54,878 nt of DNA from IMG/VR virus record IMGVR_UViG_3300030099_002160, positions 1 through 54,878 of that record; one strand, written 5' to 3'. The notes below the pieces were generated by a model that made no database searches, was not told where the DNA came from, and was given only the letters and a program-made list of their open reading frames with translations. Positions 52,889 through 54,878 of the stretch are shown piece after piece (the stretch's first letter is position 1; the number at the start of each line of letters is the position of its first letter). Source of the DNA: a virus. A program made the translations under genes and the position numbers.

Positions 52889-52908
52889 CAAAAATTTAGT
52901 AGTTAATT

Positions 52909-53193
52909 TTATATTCTCGGTAGAAAGTGTTCATCGTTACGAATCAAACCTCCGACATCGTGCATTAATGTCTGTGCAATCATTTTTCTATACCCAAATG
53001 ACTCATAACACTCTTTGTCTTGTTCGTGAGTTTCTACAAATCGAATCATTTCCTTTGTCCAATTTGGATTGTCCAACATTACTCCGAGAATCATCCATCC
53101 GTAGTTGTCAGAGTTCCAGAATGTAGGGATGTACTCTCTCATTATTTTCTGTCCTCTTTTTAGTGTTTTCGCTTTAAGTTTTTTAGTCTCCAT
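52909..53193 (-). CDS. Hypothetical small protein
   Basis: A 94-residue protein with a basic N-terminus (METKKLKAKTLKRGQKIM) and an aromatic-rich body (YIPTFWNSDNYGWMILG; NPNWTKEMIRFVETHEQ), ending DEHFLPRI. It has its own terminator and stands alone, like the next two genes, so it is probably an early, separately expressed gene. I see no motif that gives a function. Confidence 0.6.
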   Translation of the reverse strand: METKKLKAKTLKRGQKIMREYIPTFWNSDNYGWMILGVMLDNPNWTKEMIRFVETHEQDKECYESFGYRKMIAQTLMHDVGGLIRNDEHFLPRI

Positions 53194-53350
53194 AGTTAGT
53201 TAATTTTAGTTAGTATTTTGTGCTTAGTTTAATGTAAGTAAATAGTATTATACAAAATATATATTGTACCCATATTAAGTTGTTAATTAATTCAATCATA
53301 GTTATAAATTTTTTGGTTATTTCCAGCAATATACAAAAATTACACAAATA

Positions 53351-53372
53351 AAAAAAGGGAGCATCTGCTCCC
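53351..53372 (-). terminator. Intrinsic terminator after the 53401-53685 gene
   Basis: Minus strand: stem GGGAGC / GCTCCC with a 4-base loop, then a run of T (TTTTTT). It lies about 28 bases after the stop codon. Confidence 0.7.
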
Positions 53373-53400
53373 CCCTTTCACTATCATAATTCACTATCAT

Positions 53401-53685
53401 CTAATCGTCTGACAGAAAATATTTGATTTGCTCTAGTTGGTCTAATACTTTAGCTGTATTACCTTCAATGTTAAAATAGTCCTTGACAATTTTTAATGTC
53501 CAATCTCTATAAGGTTTTAATCCTTCGCTAAACAATCTGACATCCCTAATACATATAGCTAAATTATATTCTGCTTTAGTTCGCATCCTTCCGTTTATAT
53601 TCATTGGTTTGTCAAAATCTTTTGCCCATCGACTGTCCAACATTCTGTAATAAGTTTCTTTTAAAATTAGTTTTTCGGTATTCAT
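53401..53685 (-). CDS. Hypothetical small protein
   Basis: A 94-residue protein (MNTEKLILKETYYRMLDS; RMRTKAEYNLAICIRDVRLF; GLKPYRDWTLKIVKDYFNI). The RTKxEYNxAIxxRDxRLx..GLKP segment is reminiscent of uncharacterised proteins in Flavobacteriia and their phages. It is an alpha-helical, basic protein with an acidic end. It stands alone with its own terminator. Function unknown; early host-directed function is a guess from the gene arrangement. Confidence 0.6.
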   Translation of the reverse strand: MNTEKLILKETYYRMLDSRWAKDFDKPMNINGRMRTKAEYNLAICIRDVRLFSEGLKPYRDWTLKIVKDYFNIEGNTAKVLDQLEQIKYFLSDD

Positions 53686-53723
53686 TTTTTATAATTTTTT
53701 TTGGTTAAGTCTGCAATATATAT

Positions 53724-53750
53724 AAAAAAAATGGGAGTACAAAACTCCCA
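53724..53750 (-). terminator. Strong intrinsic terminator after the 53793-54065 gene
   Basis: Minus strand: perfect 7-bp stem TGGGAGT / ACTCCCA with a 5-base loop (TTTGT), then eight T. It lies 43 bases past the stop codon. Confidence 0.8.
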
Positions 53751-53792
53751 CCAAAAATAATTTTTTACCGATATGTTTTAAATAGATCTATT

Positions 53793-54065
53793 CTAAAATC
53801 TAAATATGAGAGAGAACAAACTCCTCTTTTTTTTAGTTAGTAACTCAGGGTATTTGTCACATATATGTCTGTAAGTATTTATTTGATTTTCTTTATTTTC
53901 TAAATTCATTTGTAAATCATCTATATTACCATCTTTATCAAACCTTGGATACTTGGTCCATAAGTAATGATTCTTACCATTTTTATCTATCCAATGAACT
54001 TTAGACTTGTAATATATTAATTCTTTTTTCCATTCATTGAAACAAGTGAAATCTTTATTCTTCAT
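53793..54065 (-). CDS. Hypothetical small protein
   Basis: A 90-residue basic protein with aromatic-rich N-terminal half (FTCFNEWKKELIYYKSKVHW) and a DKDGNIDDLQMNL turn, then a helical end (YRHICDKYPELLTKKKRSLF). No recognised family. It is transcribed leftward, away from the candidate origin region, and ends in the strongest terminator of the window. Confidence 0.6.
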   Translation of the reverse strand: MKNKDFTCFNEWKKELIYYKSKVHWIDKNGKNHYLWTKYPRFDKDGNIDDLQMNLENKENQINTYRHICDKYPELLTKKKRSLFSLIFRF

Positions 54066-54361
54066 AGTAGTAGTTTAAGGTTTATATTTAATTGTGCAAT
54101 ATAACTGCACAGTTTCTTTAATGCAAATATATACAAATTTATTATATAAAAAAATTTTTCACTTTTATTTGGTATTAATTATAATTTGTGTAATTTTACG
54201 ACATAAGGCACTTGTGGATAAGATTAAAAGACAAGCAGTCAAAATTTATATTAACCCTCTGAGTATGATAATAAATACAGAGTATAAACAAACAGAATTA
54301 TCTGAAAGAAAAACAGTAATCTTATCTACGAGTGTATAATGTTAAACTAAAAAACAATACT
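54066..54361. other. AT-rich non-coding gap, candidate replication origin
   Basis: A 296-base gap between divergent genes. Bases about 54120-54200 are almost all A and T (stretches such as TTATATAAAAAAATTTTT), a possible DNA-unwinding element. A perfect DnaA box lies just beside it at 54213-54221. The single open frame here (plus, ending 54339) has a poor composition and was not called. A minus-strand TATATTTG lies at 54124-54131. Confidence 0.45.
54213..54221 (-). promoter_or_regulatory. DnaA box
   Basis: TGTGGATAA on the plus strand, i.e. TTATCCACA on the minus strand, the exact consensus bound by bacterial DnaA domain IV. It is the only perfect match I found by eye in the non-coding DNA. 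A single 9-mer can occur by chance, but the AT-rich neighbourhood and the DnaA-like gene raise its value. Confidence 0.55.
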
Positions 54362-54574
54362 ATGGAACTATACACATTAGAATACTACAGACACAAATCT
54401 AAAGTACAACAATTACAAATTGATTGGTTAGATGAACTATGCAACTACGAGAGAGAGGGTTGGAATGAATTTAATGACGATGAAGACAGAGATGAAAGGA
54501 GAGAAGACATAGATAATCTGTACAAACTTTTCACTGAAGAACAAAAGAAATTTAAAGAACTTTATAACCTATAA
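54362..54574 (+). CDS. Hypothetical small acidic protein
   Basis: A 70-residue protein from the ATG at 54362 (MELYTLEYYRHKSKVQQLQI). A GTG at 54332 in frame is less likely because the ATG follows a leader (AACTAAAAAAC, 54345-54355) that also precedes the next gene. The body is very acidic (EFNDDEDRDERREDIDNLY) and helical. It is rightward, the first gene after the origin-like gap. No family is recognised. Confidence 0.6.
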   Translation: MELYTLEYYRHKSKVQQLQIDWLDELCNYEREGWNEFNDDEDRDERREDIDNLYKLFTEEQKKFKELYNL

Positions 54575-54597
54575 TTATTAACTAAAAAACTATAACT

Positions 54598-54878
54598 ATG
54601 GAAACAAAATGTAAACTCAAGATGTTTAAAAATCAAACACTAATTTTAAAGAAACTAATAGAACTTATAGAACATAACACCCACAATATGTGGGACTCCA
54701 ATCTACAAGACACAACTGATTGTATAATACTTGAAGACAAGGAACTTAAAGACATGGTACACGAAGAAGATACTATGGAAAAAGATTTTAAGAATCATAA
54801 GTTTAATGGCTCCGAGATATTAAAAATCGTAGATCTGCTAAAAAAAGACTTGTATAATTCTTCTGATTGGGAAGAGGA
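54598..54878 (+). CDS. Partial CDS running off the right edge, replication-type
   Basis: An open frame from ATG 54598 with no stop before the window end (93 codons plus 2 bases). It starts METKCKLKMFKNQTLILKKL and reads on through a helical, acidic region to DLLKKDLYNSSDWEE. It follows the AACTAAAAAAC leader (54580-54590). If the two window ends are joined, the frame continues without a stop through GAA AAT AAT ATT ATG into the DnaA domain IV-like protein at 11-352, giving a protein of about 211 residues. It may therefore be the N-terminal part of that gene. Confidence 0.6.
   Translation, partial: METKCKLKMFKNQTLILKKLIELIEHNTHNMWDSNLQDTTDCIILEDKELKDMVHEEDTMEKDFKNHKFNGSEILKIVDLLKKDLYNSSDWEE

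Noticed and set aside
54094-54339. Plus-strand open frame of 81 codons with a hydrophobic first half
   Set aside because: It lies in the AT-rich gap, has a composition expected from random A/T-rich DNA, overlaps the DnaA box and has no leader or family resemblance.
1-54878. tRNA genes, CRISPR arrays, integrase and transposase
   Set aside because: No cloverleaf-like, regularly spaced repeat or recombinase motifs were seen on reading both strands; a tRNA scan and profile search would be decisive.
5885-54878. Other isolated TATATTTG 8-mers as promoters
   Set aside because: In DNA this AT-rich the 8-mer is expected several times by chance; only sites with a TTTG or TTG at 19-21 bases, or in divergent gaps, were kept as features.

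Overview
The window is a tailed-bacteriophage genome segment, and possibly a whole genome. It is AT-rich, tightly packed and almost entirely viral. A podovirus-type virion is suggested by a terminase, portal, capsid, ring/adaptor and very large nozzle-type tail series with no tape measure, sheath or long-tail genes; the nozzle and internal-protein order recalls crAss-like and T7-like phages. The host is probably a marine member of the Bacteroidota (Flavobacteriia). The reasons are promoters of the TTTG-N19-21-TAnnTTTG type, starts without Shine-Dalgarno sequences behind A-rich leaders, a secreted protein with a T9SS-like C-terminal tail, a phage-encoded outer-membrane barrel, and several small proteins of families I associate with marine viruses. 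I saw no integrase, excisionase, att site, tRNA or CRISPR, so a lytic life style is most likely. Layout: (1) 1-4.9 kb, rightward: replication and early genes (DnaA domain-IV-like protein, SSB-like protein with an LPF tail, replication protein with a WLN..YW C-terminal motif, T7 gp4-like primase-helicase, PD-(D/E)XK endonuclease) followed by a 3-TM holin-like protein and a coiled-coil protein. No DNA polymerase gene is present. (2) 5.0-48.4 kb, leftward: the late region. Read in the direction of transcription (from 48.4 kb down) it holds virion surface and fibre proteins, a small accessory block (DUF1599-like protein, tandem GroES-like co-chaperonin, three unknowns), large terminase, portal, scaffold-like protein, major capsid protein, decoration-like protein, ring/adaptor proteins, a 1623-residue nozzle-type protein, internal proteins and a 3954-residue giant protein. 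An envelope/accessory block follows (outer-membrane barrel, secreted repeat protein, EF-hand-like protein, small membrane proteins, five very basic small proteins, a cysteine-less thioredoxin-like protein), ending with a DUF5675-like candidate lysis enzyme that converges on the holin operon. (3) 48.47-51.86 kb, rightward: a winged-helix protein divergent from the late operon, a 766-residue acidic, probably virion-associated protein, and two small proteins. (4) 51.85-54.07 kb, leftward: an HNH endonuclease, a basic protein, a 0.4 kb non-coding segment with an imperfect tandem repeat, and three small genes that each end in their own intrinsic terminator. (5) 54.07-54.88 kb: an AT-rich gap with one perfect DnaA box, then two rightward genes, the last running off the end. 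How it fits together: the last open frame continues in frame into the first gene when the window ends are joined. The window may therefore be a circularly permuted genome in which one gene, ending in a DnaA-like DNA-binding domain, sits about 0.4 kb from a candidate origin carrying a DnaA box. With a primase-helicase but no polymerase, this phage probably recruits the host replisome. Late genes lie in long, overlapping operons (many TAATG and ATGA junctions) punctuated by a few promoters and terminators around the capsid genes. The most interesting parts are the giant protein, the exported/outer-membrane gene pair, the family of basic proteins sharing an N-K-K tail, and the origin/DnaA-like pair.
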